A DNA stretch of 64,000 bases, from NCBI GenBank assembly GCA_051294375.1, contig CM119268.1, forward strand, positions 17,548,502 through 17,612,501, in the 5' to 3' direction. A program made the translations under genes and the position numbers. How positions within the stretch are numbered: the stretch's first letter is position 1; every line of letters begins with the position of its first letter. This stretch comes from Paraspadella gotoi. Lineage: Eukaryota; Chaetognatha. Below the pieces are notes generated by a model. That model was not told where the DNA came from and searched no databases. It saw nothing but the letters and a program-made list of their open reading frames with translations. Shown here piece after piece: positions 41,971 through 55,159 of the stretch.

Positions 41971-42035
41971 ATGTTTATTAACGCTGATGAAGGCTCGAAA
42001 AAGAGTTGAAACATGTCCATACTAAAATAAAATTG
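41971..42035 (+). ncRNA. Hammerhead-ribozyme-like motif
   Basis: CTGATGA (41984-41990) is followed by a small hairpin (GGCTC, loop, GAGTT), GAAA (42008-42011) and the palindrome ACATGT with a TC cleavage-type dinucleotide (42016-42017). A distal stem I can pair TTTATT (41974-41979) with AATAAA (42026-42031). These are the type I hammerhead core elements, and a tiny palindromic stem III is known for ribozymes of Penelope-like elements and retrozymes. The helix next to the core is imperfect, so activity is uncertain. No reverse transcriptase is seen nearby. Confidence 0.5.
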
Positions 42036-42091
42036 TTGAAGAACTTATTTTCGAACTTTGCTTAAATATATTTAACCATATATTACAACAT

Positions 42092-42200
42092 TATAGAAAT
42101 AATTCATCCATTGTTGGATTTGAACCGTCAAACTCAAGTTCTGAGTGACTTGAGCTACAGGTCTGGGCCACTCACTTGGCCCTGATTTCTCAGCAATTTT
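42092..42200 (-). mobile_element. tRNA-like SINE copy, left arm of an inverted pair
   Basis: On the minus strand this contains a box A-like TAGCTCAAGT and, about 31 bases on, a box B-like GGTTCAAATCC, then GGATGAATTATTTCTATAAT. It matches 42322-42430 in inverse orientation, so the two can fold back. The box spacing is shorter than in a normal tRNA and no cloverleaf forms, so a tRNA-derived SINE is more likely than a tRNA gene. Confidence 0.55.
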
Positions 42201-42321
42201 GTTTTCATTTAAAGCTTTAATTCTCGATTTAGAAATCTTTTATTTTTCTTAAAACAGTTGCTCTGTTCACCAAAAGATGTCTTGGCGCCATTTGTTTTTA
42301 AAGTTTTAAATAGGTTTAGAT

Positions 42322-42430
42322 TCTCTGAGGAATCAGGGCCATCTGGATGGCTCTGAGTTGTAACTCAGGTTGTCCAGAGCTTGAGTTCGATGGTTCGAAT
42401 CCCATAAGTGGAGGAATTATTTCTGTAATA
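42322..42430 (+). mobile_element. tRNA-like SINE copy, right arm of an inverted pair
   Basis: Plus-strand counterpart of 42092-42200, with TAACTCAGGT, then GGTTCGAATCC (a perfect box B) and GAGGAATTATTTCTGTAATA. Arms are clearly related but diverged and separated by about 120 bp. Confidence 0.55.
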
Positions 42431-42607
42431 GATTTGATTCACTCGAGTGGCTCCATGCCCCCCTGTTATAATATACGGTCTTAAATATTAGAACAAAATA
42501 ATTGTTGTCGTCTATCTCGAGTGATTGAACAGAATGTTGATAAATAATATAGTAATGCTATTAAAATATAATAATATTCACAACCAGGTCTCTGTACCGG
42601 TTTAAAC

Positions 42608-42910
42608 ATGCAAAAACGTTTTCAAAATGAAAAATACCAAAATTACAAAAATTCAAAAAATTCCAAAATACATAAAATACTTTATATAATAAGTGTACAA
42701 TTGACAGTTGGAGCGCGGAGACGGGAGGAAGACCGAGGATGCCGGGAGAAGAAGCTCCAACTGTCGATTAGGTCGACAGGGGGGTTTTATTTTTTTTTAT
42801 TATTTATTAAATTATGAAAGTTGAAAAAATGATGCAAGTTAAAAAAAATGATGCGAATTGTAAAAATGATGTAAATTGAAAAAATGATGAGTTGAAAAAT
42901 TATGTGCGTG
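42608..42910. repeat. Repeat copy 2 flanking the gypsy fragment (possible LTR)
   Basis: Second copy of the 40423-40685 repeat, same orientation, with an extra AAATTACAAAAATTCAAAAA stretch near its start and an AATGATG-type tandem tail that runs on to about 42950. Confidence 0.5.
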
Positions 42911-42950
42911 AAAAAAATTATGCAAGTTAAAAAAATGATGCGAGTTAAAA

Positions 42951-43260
42951 AATTTTAAAAAAATATTTTGAATTATCATCTGATTAGCAGATTACCGTTT
43001 AATTATTGTAGGCAGATCCAACATTGTTTGCTCAAACTTGTTAAAGATTAAGCGTATCTGTCAGTATTTGAAGCACATAAATACTGAAAATACTAAATAT
43101 ACACACATAGACACACACGCACACTCTCTCTCTCTCTTTCTCTCTCTCTACTCAAACCGTTTACCTTCTACATAAGTTTTAGCCAGTTTAAAACATTTTT
43201 AATATCTAACTTAATGCCTAAAGCCTAAAGCCTCACTCAGATAAATGTTCAATGTTCAAT

Positions 43261-43311
<51 letters not shown>

Positions 43312-43813
43312 CACTTAAAATTCGGGTCTATTTTTCCACAAAAGAAAAAAATATTGAAAAGAAAATTAAAACCATTTTTTTTCTTTCTCGCTCGTCATGA
43401 AAAATTTTCTTCCCGTTTCGATTTCCAATTTCGAGGATATAATTTCGAATTGAAATGACTGAACAAAGATAGGGTGGCCCTAAAATTAAAAATATTATGT
43501 AGTATGTAACTTTATATTGTGAGCTGTTATAAAATTACTGGGAAGAAGTAACAAACTGAAAAAGAATAAAGAGAGAATGGAAAAGCGGGTTGCAGGTTGA
43601 CAGAAAATAGATGAAAAAAAAAGAAAGAAAGAAAAAGTCAAAAGAAAGAAAAAGGAGAGAAATTACATCGGGAAACGATAAAGAAAAGCAAATTTTCGCG
43701 TTAATGCGTTTTTATTTTGTGTTTTTCTCTGTTTTATATTCTTCGTTTCTTTTTTTATTAATACCATTCTTTGATTACATATACCCTCTCGGCGGGCGGG
43801 CGGGCGATGGGGA

Positions 43814-43882
<69 letters not shown>

Positions 43883-44094
43883 GAGAGAGAGATGAAGGGT
43901 ATAAACTCGAAATGGTTTTTATGAATCTGCGACGGGATAATTTTGGCGCCAAAGACTCAGTTCGCCGATTGAGGGGATAAAGAAGATGGAGGGAAACGCG
44001 ACCGAAATGAATAAAGGGGAAGGTTGAGTGGGAGACTGCTAGAGGCGCTGGCAGTAGGCGATGATACGAGATCATGGAGGACGACTATGACATG
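42951..44094. repeat. AT-rich DNA with (CT)n and (GA)n(GACA)n microsatellites
   Basis: (CT)n at 43253-43307 and a compound (GA)n(GACA)n run at 43812-43892, in otherwise AT-rich sequence without a supported gene. Confidence 0.7.
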
Positions 44095-44470
44095 TAATTT
44101 AAGACGCCAATGAAAGCCGCGGATGTAAGGCGTAATGAAAGCCGCGGATATAAGACGAAAATGTAGGGCACGGACGTAAGTTGCCTTTGTAAGCCGCGGA
44201 TGTAAGGCGCCAATGTAAGCCGCGAATGTGAGGCGCCAATGTAAGGAACGGATCTAGGATGCCAATGTAAGGCGCTGATTTTGGGCGTCAATATAAGTGC
44301 CAATGTTAGCTGAAGGTATAAGATGCCATTGTAAAGCTAAGATTTATAGATTATTTTCGGACGCCAATGTAAGTCGCGAATATAAGGCGCCAATGTAAGG
44401 CGTGTATGTAGAGAATCAAATTAAGGCGCCTATGTAAGCGCTAATTTTAGGTGTGGATTTCGGGTGCCGA
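44095..44470. repeat. Degenerate minisatellite (GGCGCCAATGTAAG unit)
   Basis: About fifteen degenerate copies of a 24-28 bp unit of the form GGCGCCAATGTAAGCCGCGGATGTAA. The spacing is irregular and internal copies have decayed. No coding role. Confidence 0.75.
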
Positions 44471-44844
44471 GCTAATATGCGGGTGAAAGGTAACGATTTA
44501 AAACTTCGAAGAGGTGGAAAGTCCAAATATTGTTTCAAATACGAGCAGCAAACAAATAGAAAAATTTTAAATGTCACTGATGCTGATCAATGTAGAAGAT
44601 CCTGGCCACTAATTGATAGAAAAAAGTGGAGAAAAAATAGCTAAATAAAAATGATTTTTTTTTACTATAAAATGTTCATAGTCATTAAAATAACTTGGAT
44701 AAAGAAGTTTGTTGCGGTTAAAGGTAGTAAAATGACAATGAAGGAAAGTCTGATACTCTGAGCAGAATGCCTATGCTGCAAAGCGTGCAGCAATGAACGA
44801 TGTTGGGTGCGTCACACAGTCGAATTTTTTTCTTAAACTCAATC

Positions 44845-45106
44845 ATGAGTAGTTTGACGTTAATTGTCGCTACTGCAGTGGTAATCTGTCTGTCCCTTTG
44901 TAAGTATCTGTATTTTTATCTTAGTTTACATGTAGTAACCCTTTTTTATAGCGTGACCCATTCTCATTGCAAAGTAACCTAATCTCTATTGTAGTTTAGC
45001 TGCCAAACAGAAAGACTGTGGCTTGGCAACGAGCAGTCACGACGCTGCTCCCTCTGCGACTCAAAGAACATCTGTAAATGGCGCAGGATACTACGCTCGT
45101 ACGTGA
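44845..45106 (+). CDS. Possible small secreted peptide gene (two exons)
   Basis: Exon 1 (44845-44899) encodes MSSLTLIVATAVVICLSL, a convincing signal peptide, and ends at CTTT|GTAAGT. Exon 2 (45000-45106) starts after TATTGTAGTTTAG; using the earlier AG would give an immediate stop. It adds 35 residues with one cysteine (KQKDCGLATSSHDAA) to a TGA, giving 53 residues. A TATAAAA at about 44667-44673 could be its promoter. Short length, a single cysteine and no recognised family keep confidence low. It could equally be a chance open frame. Confidence 0.35.
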
Positions 45107-45157
45107 CAACGAAAACGGCCTCTTCCCGGTTCTTCGGTTTTTAGCCCATAACGATTA

Positions 45158-46990
<1,833 letters not shown>

Positions 46991-47074
46991 TTTAGCTATG
47001 GTTAAAACTTACAAGAACAGACCGTCGAATTAGAGAAGACTGAGAAAGAAGAGAAAGGAGAGAGAGAGAGCGAG

Positions 47075-47121
<47 letters not shown>

Positions 47122-47438
47122 GAGAGAGAGAGTGAAACATATGGTTCTAATAAGGAGGACAGCAAAGCGGAGACCAAAGGGGGATAAAGAGAAATGAAGT
47201 GGCATATGAAAAATTGAACGGGATTTTTTGTGAGAGGTTCAAGAAGAGGGAAGAAGAGGAGAACGCAAGCGATTTTCTGCTTCGTCGTAATGAGAAGAAA
47301 GAAGTGAGAGAGAGAGAGAGAGACAGAGAGGAGAAGAGAGAGAGAGGGGAGAGAGAGAGAGAGAGAGGAGAATTTAGGAGTCGAAGGTCACGGGAAATTA
47401 ATGGAGAGCCTTCCGGAGAATATGGGGCCGAGAATTAC
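46991..47438. repeat. Direct repeat copy 1 beside a 25-N gap
   Basis: About 440 bp repeated at 47707-48143 in the same orientation. Both contain AGCTATG.TTAAA, a (GA)n block, GTGAAACATATGGTTCTAAT and an end around GGCCGAGAATT. Differences are mostly one-base indels and (GA)n length. Confidence 0.85.
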
Positions 47439-47463
47439 NNNNNNNNNNNNNNNNNNNNNNNNN

Positions 47464-47706
47464 TAAATATTTCTTACAGGCTTATGTAAAAAAGTTATAA
47501 ACAGTTGTCTTAAAAAAGAACATAAAAAAAATCTCCCTCTTTATTCTGTTATACAGATACTGATATAGATTAGAGGTATGTAAATTTAAATTGTGTAAAT
47601 ATAAATAGTGCAATTTCATAACAATATTTTTTTTTACAAATATTGAAATATACACTGTACAGCATGACTAATAATCTGATGAGAACTAATTCATTGTAAT
47701 TTTTGT
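47464..47706. repeat. Inverted repeat arm, left
   Basis: AT-rich sequence that reappears in inverse orientation at 48560-48790. Examples are AGAGGTATGTAAATTTAAATT here against AATTTAAATTTACATACCTC there, and the AACAGTTGTCTTAAAAAAGA region. The arms differ by small indels. Confidence 0.8.
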
Positions 47707-47768
47707 TTTTTAGCTATGTTTAAACTTACAAGAAACAGACTTTTCGTCGAATTAAAGAAGACTGAGAA

Positions 47769-47845
<77 letters not shown>

Positions 47846-48143
47846 ACATATGGTTCTAATAAGGAGGACAGCAAAGCGGAGACCAAAGGGGGATAAAGAG
47901 AAATGAAGTGGCATATGAAAAATTGAACGGGATTTTTTGTGAGAGGTTCAAAAGAGGAAGAAGAGGAGAACGCAAGCGATTTTCTGCTTCGTCGTGAATG
48001 AGAAAGAGAGAGAGAGAGAGATGAGAGAGAAGAGAGGAGAAAGAGAGAGAGGAGAGAGAGAGAGAGAGAGAGGAAGATTTAGGAGTCGAAAGTCACGTGA
48101 AATTAATGGAGAGCTTCCGGTAGGAATTATGGGCCGAGAATTT
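47707..48143. repeat. Direct repeat copy 2
   Basis: Second copy of 46991-47438. The copy-loop-copy arrangement with an inverted arm on the right suggests either a complex local duplication or mis-joined reads at the 25-N gap. Confidence 0.85.
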
Positions 48144-48559
48144 ACGGAGACTGAAAAACGAAAGCATTTTGCGGAATTGAACTCCCCGTACAGAGAGAAG
48201 AGAAGAAGAGAGAGTGAGAGAGAAGAGCGAGAGAGAGAGTAGAGAGAGAGGAGAGAGAGAGAGAGAGGCTTAGAGAGTGCTTTTTTTATACTTTATGGGC
48301 GCCAAATTTAGTCCAATTTTTTTCGAAAATAGTTGAAAATTCTTTTTATGTCTTGCACAAAAAATAATGGATTTTAAAGAAAGGATAAGGTTGACAAAAA
48401 TGAAAGTCAAAAACCACAGCTAAATAAGACGTCAAGTTTTTTTTTCATTTTTTTATTTAGAGATGAACTTTAGATTTTAAAAAGTACAAAAGAGAGAGAA
48501 AGAGAGAGAGAGAAGAGAGAAGAGAGAGAGAGAGAAGAGAAAAGAAGAGAGAAAACTAA

Positions 48560-48790
48560 ACAAAATTACCAATGAATTAGTTTCATAGATTAATTCATTT
48601 GCTTTACATATATTTCAATATTTGTAAAAAAATATTATAATTGATTATTTTATATTTACAATTTAAATTTACATACCTCTAAATTCTAATATCAGTATTG
48701 TAATAACAGAATAAAGGAAAGGGAAGATTTATTTTTTATGTTCTTTTTTAAGAACAACTGTTTATACTTTTTACATAAAGCTGTAAAGAA
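48560..48790. repeat. Inverted repeat arm, right
   Basis: Inverse of 47464-47706; see that entry. The 48144-48559 interval between the second direct copy and this arm holds GA-rich simple repeats. Confidence 0.8.
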
Positions 48791-49530
48791 TATTTTATAT
48801 AAAAATTTAAACGTTTTTAACAAAAATACTTTTTTTTCTTCCTCCAACGTTAGCACCTCCCATTCTCGGCGACATCCAAAACGGCCATTCCGAATCACCC
48901 TCTTATTCCCTTTTACCCCTAACCTTGCCCCACCCCCCACTCCCCATCTCCCACCCAACCTCCATCATCTCTCCCCCCTCCACCCCCCCATTTTCCCATT
49001 TAGCGACGTCGACTCGACCGTCCCGCGTTGTTCCTGTGACGTCGGCCGCCAAAGAAATTGCCAAAGTGCAGAATCCGCAGAATTTCTCTCCTTCGCTTCT
49101 TCTTCCCTCTCCTTCTTCTCCCTCTTTTTCTTCTTCGTCTTCTTTGTCTCCTTCTTTTCTTCTTCTTCGCCTTCTTCTCCTTTCTCGTCTTATTGACTTC
49201 GTTTTCTTATTCTCCTTCTTCTTCTGCGTCGTCGTTCTCTTCTTTTTTCTCTTTGTCTCCTTCTTCCTCCTTCTCCTGTTCTCCTTCTTTTTTCTTCTCT
49301 GTTTCTCCATCGATAATAACGAGAGATATGAACCGCATTCACTCGATGTTTCTTTTTCTTTTCCCTTTTTTTGGTTGTCTTCTCAGTGCATCGGTTAAGT
49401 AGTCCATCTGTCTGTCCAGATGTATAAAGCAATAGTGAGATCCGTTTTTTACTACTATCTAGGAAAAAAGTATATAACATAATTCTTTTATTCAATAAAA
49501 AGTATACAAAACATGGGTAAAACAATATCA
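48791..49530. other. Pyrimidine-rich DNA, no gene called
   Basis: C/T-rich on the plus strand with CTTCTTCT runs. A frame at about 49003-49081 (PVTSAAKEIAKVQNP, after a TTTCCCATTTAG acceptor) looks slightly gene-like but runs straight into low-complexity sequence, so it is not called. Confidence 0.4.
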
Positions 49531-49534
49531 ATAT

Positions 49535-49640
49535 TTGGTATGCCCTTCCTCGGCATCGACTACTGCCTGCATTAGTCTGGGTGTGATCTCATAGTGAAAT
49601 GTTTTTCCACATCTATCACGCAATTCTTTTCAGCCCCGAT
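49535..49640 (-). mobile_element. Tc1/mariner-like transposase C-terminal remnant
   Basis: Minus-strand frame ending at TGA gives LRDRCGKTFHYE then ITPRLMQAVVDAEEGHTKY. This resembles the conserved C-terminus of Tc1/mariner transposases, which end in a similar Q-A-V/I...G-G-H-T-K-Y phrase. Only about 33 residues are open, upstream frames are stopped, and a 25-N gap lies 24 bases further on. A dead fragment. Confidence 0.55.
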
Positions 49641-49688
49641 GATGATGTTGCATGTCTTTTTTTNNNNNNNNNNNNNNNNNNNNNNNNN

Positions 49689-50657
49689 GTTCCTAAGAGG
49701 GTAATTTAGTATTTATAATAGCACTTTTTTCTGAACAAAAAGAGAGGTGTAGGCAATGGCCTTAGCATTGCCTAATTTAAATCAAAATAATAAAAAAAAT
49801 CATACTGAACCTCTAATTAAAATAAAATTACAAAAACAATACTAATATCTAAAAAATGAGGTGAGAAACCCTAAATGTATGATTTTTTTCAGCATTTTAC
49901 CAGTATGAAAGTGAAGTAGACAGCGTAATTATTGTTATGTCTAGTTGATGTAAAACGTCATTATCGAATACAACGACGGTTTGATTCAGTACAAAATCAT
50001 ATATCAGCAAACAAAAACAACAAAGACAGACTAAGTCAAGCAAAAAACATCAAAATAGAGAGTGTGACGAGGAAACCGGTCAATCAATAATACGCAGCCG
50101 TGAGTACGGATCAGGCTGTAACTATCATGTTATAGGCGGGTTAAGCGCCCCAGTCCCTCTTAACACTGCCAGGCGAGCCACCGGGCTTAGAAACCCCCGA
50201 CCTTTGTATCGGAGCGAACTGAATTGGCCCTCCGGCACCTACATAGGCCGGCTCCTACAATTGTATGAGAACGGTTTGTGTGATTTTATGATACCACACC
50301 GATTGAGTTAGTAACATATTTTCTACTTCTTCTCCTAAATGCTCTCTCAATGGAAGGAAGCGAATGAAAGAAAATTCAATGTAGATCCCGAAACATTCTG
50401 ATTTTTCTAAAATCAAACAAGTTTTCAAATAAATATCCTAGATACTAGTAACACGAGCGTGTGAAAAGATATAGGACTGGTCAGTGGTCACCCCTTGATC
50501 AACGTTTTTCTCTCTGGCTGTTGCTCTTGTCAAAGAAAGAAAGTTGGCCAGTCGTGAACGAAAATTCTTCACTTCAAAAGATTTTGTGATTGACTTCCAA
50601 AAGGCTTCTTTTATTAAAATTAAAATAATTCAAACTGTGTCTTGAGTTCTAGAAATG

Positions 50658-50712
<55 letters not shown>

Positions 50713-51309
50713 CCTTTTCACTCCCGTCTTTCTCTTCTCTCATTTTTATGGGGTGAAACATGAAAAAAGTAAATTGCAGATAAGAGAAAATTGGAAGAAG
50801 AGAGGGAGAAAGGGAGGAGGGATTGAAAAGGGTAAGATGAAGAGGAGGAGGAGGAGGAGGAGGAGTAAGAGGGGGTTATCGCAATTTTTTTTATTTAATC
50901 TAAAACGTTTATCTTCTTCAGACGTCCGTCGCGCAGACGACGTCGGCCAGCGGATATACCGTGGAAGAGAGCAGAAGGGAGAAAGGGAGCTGGGCAGGGA
51001 AAGAGGAAGGGAGAAAAAGATAAAGGAGATAAGACGAGGGGAACGAGGTGGAAAGAAGACTGGGGAAGAGAGGTATGAAAATGAAAGAGAAAGCTCGGGG
51101 AACACAGGAGGGAAAATATGAGAAGAGAAGAAAGAGTTATGAGGAAATCGCCGGAGGAAAAAAAAATGTTGAAGGTGAGTGGGATTAGGAAGGAAAGGAT
51201 GAAGAGGAGGGGGAAGAGGAGAAGGAGGAGGAGAAGGAGGAGGAAGAAAAGGGGGATGAAAAGAGAGAAGTGATGGATTCTAGACTGGGATACAAGAAAC
51301 GAAAAAAAA
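49689..51309. other. Intergenic; GC-rich block and simple repeats
   Basis: Positions 50125-50265 form a compact GC-rich block with hairpin potential (GGCGGGTTAAGCGCC against GGGGCGCTTAACCCGCC) in AT-rich surroundings; the family is unknown. (CT)n lies at 50661-50707 and purine-rich low-complexity DNA at 50790-51300. No gene seen. Confidence 0.4.
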
Positions 51310-51662
51310 NNNNNNNNNNNNNNNNNNNNNNNNNNNNNNNNNNNNNNNNNNNNNNNNNNNNNNNNNNNNNNNNNNNNNNNNNNNNNNNNNNNNNNNNNNN
51401 NNNNNNNNNNNNNNNNNNNNNNNNNNNNNNNNNNNNNNNNNNNNNNNNNNNNNNNNNNNNNNNNNNNNNNNNNNNNNNNNNNNNNNNNNNNNNNNNNNNN
51501 NNNNNNNNNNNNNNNNNNNNNNNNNNNNNNNNNNNNNNNNNNNNNNNNNNNNNNNNNNNNNNNNNNNNNNNNNNNNNNNNNNNNNNNNNNNNNNNNNNNN
51601 NNNNNNNNNNNNNNNNNNNNNNNNNNNNNNNNNNNNNNNNNNNNNNNNNNNNNNNNNNNNNN

Positions 51663-52447
51663 TCGCTGCCCTTGGTTTCACTTACTTTTCATTACCGAGA
51701 CATAACTATTGGACTTTTAACACATGTAGTAATATATTTAATTTTCTAGTTATAACCATTTTCCCTTTCCTTTTCATTTATTTTCTTTCCTCGCGTCTTT
51801 CATAATGTCTTGGCTTTTATCGCGGTTAAAATGCAATCCCTTGGCTAGAAAAAAAGATCTTTTTCTGCTCGTCTCTCTCTCGCTCTCTCACAAAATATTT
51901 GTGCTAGTATAGTATGTAGGCTCAATAAAAAAAAGAGTACTAAGTAGTAACTCTTTGAGATGATTGCCTGTTAAAAGCGATCGAAAGAAAAGAATGACAA
52001 AAGCCACTGACATAAGCGATCACAAAATAGAATGACAAAAGTCAGTGACCGAACAATCCTTGTATTTTCGCCAACAGATCGGGCGAGAGTGGGCGTGGTC
52101 GGCGGGGGCGGATTCTTGCTGTTTTGGACAAAGTTTGTTCTTCTGCGAAACAAAACTCGTTCTCACTTGGGTCACAGCGCGAAAAACAGTTTTTACTTTT
52201 ATATTAAGCATCTGGCGGTCGTTAAACGCATCGGGCCAAAATGGTTTTATTCGCACGAGTTTGTTCGAAAAAGCAGAAAACTAAACATAAAAAAAAATCT
52301 ATTCATTTATCGTATAAAAAAACTGGGCCAGAAAGGGACTTCCCCAGTAAAACTTGAAGACTTCGTGGAGTAACGGATTATCCGTTACGGAGCGTTTGAT
52401 ACTCAACGAGGAAACTCGTTTCAAAGCGGTGAATTGACCGCGCGATG

Positions 52448-52479
<32 letters not shown>

Positions 52480-53512
52480 NNNNNNNNNNNNNNNNNNNNN
52501 NNNNNNNNNNNNNNNNNNNNNNNNNNNNNNNNNNNNNNNNNNNNNNNNNNNNNNNNNNNNNNNNNNNNNNNNNNNNNNNNNNNNNNNNNNNNNNNNNNNN
52601 NNNNNNNNNNNNNNNNNNNNNNNNNNNNNNNNNNNNNNNNNNNNNNNNNNNNNNNNNNNNNNNNNNNNNNNNNNNNNNNNNNNNNNNNNNNNNNNNACGA
52701 CGACGACGACGACGACAACGATGACGACGATTTTAAAAAAGCGAATACGTACTTGAAAAGATTGTCATTCGCGGCAGAAGGATTCACTTTTTTTTTACAA
52801 CACTTGGTTACCAAGACTTTAAAAAAAGAAGTAAATATCAGTGAGCATTGTCCGCGCGAGAAAGACGAAAATACTAGGATGTCGGTGACGTCATTCGTTG
52901 CAATCCTATTAATAGTAACGACGCCAACGACAACGGAAATGAGAATCATAATTATGACGTTAAGGAGAACCTGCGTAGCAACTACGTAGATTCGTGACTA
53001 AAATATGTTATTAATTAATATGAAATCAAGTCGTTCCTAGTAAAAAAAGCCTTGGAATTTGCATTAGCCTTTTTTTGCAGTGATATCATTCGGATAATGT
53101 CAAAGTTTCTTCACTTTGGGAAACATTTTTTTTTTCTAGAAAACAACAAAGGGGATGACTAAATTTAGAGATCAGGGAAGAAATCAACGAAGACGACGAC
53201 GACAACGACCAGAAATCATCCTGATGAAGGACGAAAAAGACAATAACTACCCCGAAGAACTACATAGCAACGACGACGACGACTACAACGACGACTACGA
53301 CGTCGACCAACAACGTGAGGACAACGACCCAGACGAGCGACGACGACGACGACGACGACAAAGACGATGACGACGACGGAGAACCGAAGAATGAGCCAAC
53401 CAACGGACCGGGTCCGCGCGCACTCCCGACGACGACGACTAAACCGACGACGACGATGATGATGATGTTACTGACACGGCAATCCCTCTCCGGGCGGCTT
53501 TAGCGCGCCCCC
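51663..53512. other. Intergenic with GAC-rich simple repeats
   Basis: (CT)n at 52451-52479 abuts a gap and (ACG)n follows it from 52697. Positions 53185-53470 are dense in GAC/ACG/GATG triplets. Asp- or Arg-rich frames are artefacts. Confidence 0.5.
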
Positions 53513-53735
53513 NNNNNNNNNNNNNNNNNNNNNNNNNNNNNNNNNNNNNNNNNNNNNNNNNNNNNNNNNNNNNNNNNNNNNNNNNNNNNNNNNNNNNNNN
53601 NNNNNNNNNNNNNNNNNNNNNNNNNNNNNNNNNNNNNNNNNNNNNNNNNNNNNNNNNNNNNNNNNNNNNNNNNNNNNNNNNNNNNNNNNNNNNNNNNNNN
53701 NNNNNNNNNNNNNNNNNNNNNNNNNNNNNNNNNNN

Positions 53736-53772
<37 letters not shown>

Positions 53773-54538
53773 GAGCGCAAGAAAGGTAACGATGTTGACG
53801 ACGCCAGAGGCTGCCAACGTTCGCTGGCCGTTTCTTGATTCGTGGCGCCACCGATGCGTCTCATCCTCTCATCTACGATTTTTTCGACGTCGCTTCTCTA
53901 CTTTCTTCATTTCGCGGCCAACGACGCCGACACCGCCATCGCCTCCCTATCCACCGCCACCGCCATCTCTCGGCCACGCCCCCCTCCGCCACTGCGCCTT
54001 TGCCCGGCGACGAAGGATGGCGCTGTTCCCCAGATGCGGGGCTCTCCCATAAAAGGCGCAGGCCACTTAACCCTGAATGGCGGCGCATCGGACGTCCGCC
54101 GTTTTCTTCTATTGGCAACTGTTTCGTTCTTTGTCTTACTTCTTCTTTTTTTTCACTCACTGTTTTGTTTGATCCTTTTTTTTTTCTCTTCTCCACTGTT
54201 TTACTAATCTATTTTTACATGTTTTATTTTAGCATCCTTCTCTAAGTTTTTCTTTCTTAAATTGTTTTAATCTATCACTCTGAATTCCACGCGTTACCCT
54301 CCCTAAAGTTTTTTTGTACAGTCTAGCTTCCTTTCTTGTTTTCTTCTTTTATCTCCCACCGTTTTGTTTATCTCGAGCGCAATTATGACGCGGACACCCA
54401 GTGGCTTGAAAATGCAGCGTCTCAAAAGTGTCTGGCGCTGCAGCGCAGCAGCCTCAGCGTCGGTATTTCGATTGCCTCGATATCTTTGTCTTAACTAAAC
54501 GTTTTAGATAGTTTTAGATAGCAGCTGATAGATAGTAG

Positions 54539-54633
<95 letters not shown>

Positions 54634-54634
54634 T
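53736..54634. repeat. Two (ATAG)n microsatellites and intervening DNA
   Basis: (ATAG)n at 53736-53773 at a gap edge, and a pure run of nearly 100 bp at 54541-54634. Between them (53775-54540) is GC-rich then T-rich sequence without a supported exon. Confidence 0.8.
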
Positions 54635-55102
54635 AGCTGTCGTCTATGTCGTTTCGTCGATGTTGACGCTTTTGTTGTAGTTGCCACTTTTCTTTTGGGT
54701 GCGTACTGTATGTAAGATGCAAACATTTTTTTGATTAATACTCATCATTTTTTGCAGCACGTTATAAAACTTAAAATATAACATATTTTGATAACAATGT
54801 ATAACAAGATTGACATTCTAAGGTTTACATGTCACAAATTCCTTCACGATGATCACATCTGATCGCTCTGGATCAATATCGGGTGAACCTTTCTCGTCGG
54901 GACTCCACAGTGAACGCCGCCCGTGAACGCCGCCCGTAAACGCCGCACGTGAACGCCGCCCCGTGAACAGCTCGCAGGCGCGAAAGCCTCGTTTCTGCTG
55001 ACGCGACTCAGGAATAAAAAAAAAAACGATTGGCGACGCAGAACGTGGAGTGGCAAATCGCGGAAAATGCTTTGGTGCCACGGAGAAGAGAGAGAGAGAG
55101 AG

Positions 55103-55159
<57 letters not shown>

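Noticed and set aside
42322-42430. True tRNA gene because of a perfect box B
   Set aside because: No cloverleaf forms, the box spacing is short, and an inverted diverged copy is adjacent, so a SINE fits better.
53792-54245. Overlapping plus-strand frames of 86-136 residues
   Set aside because: Three frames are open at once in GC-rich then T-rich sequence with no splice or start context.
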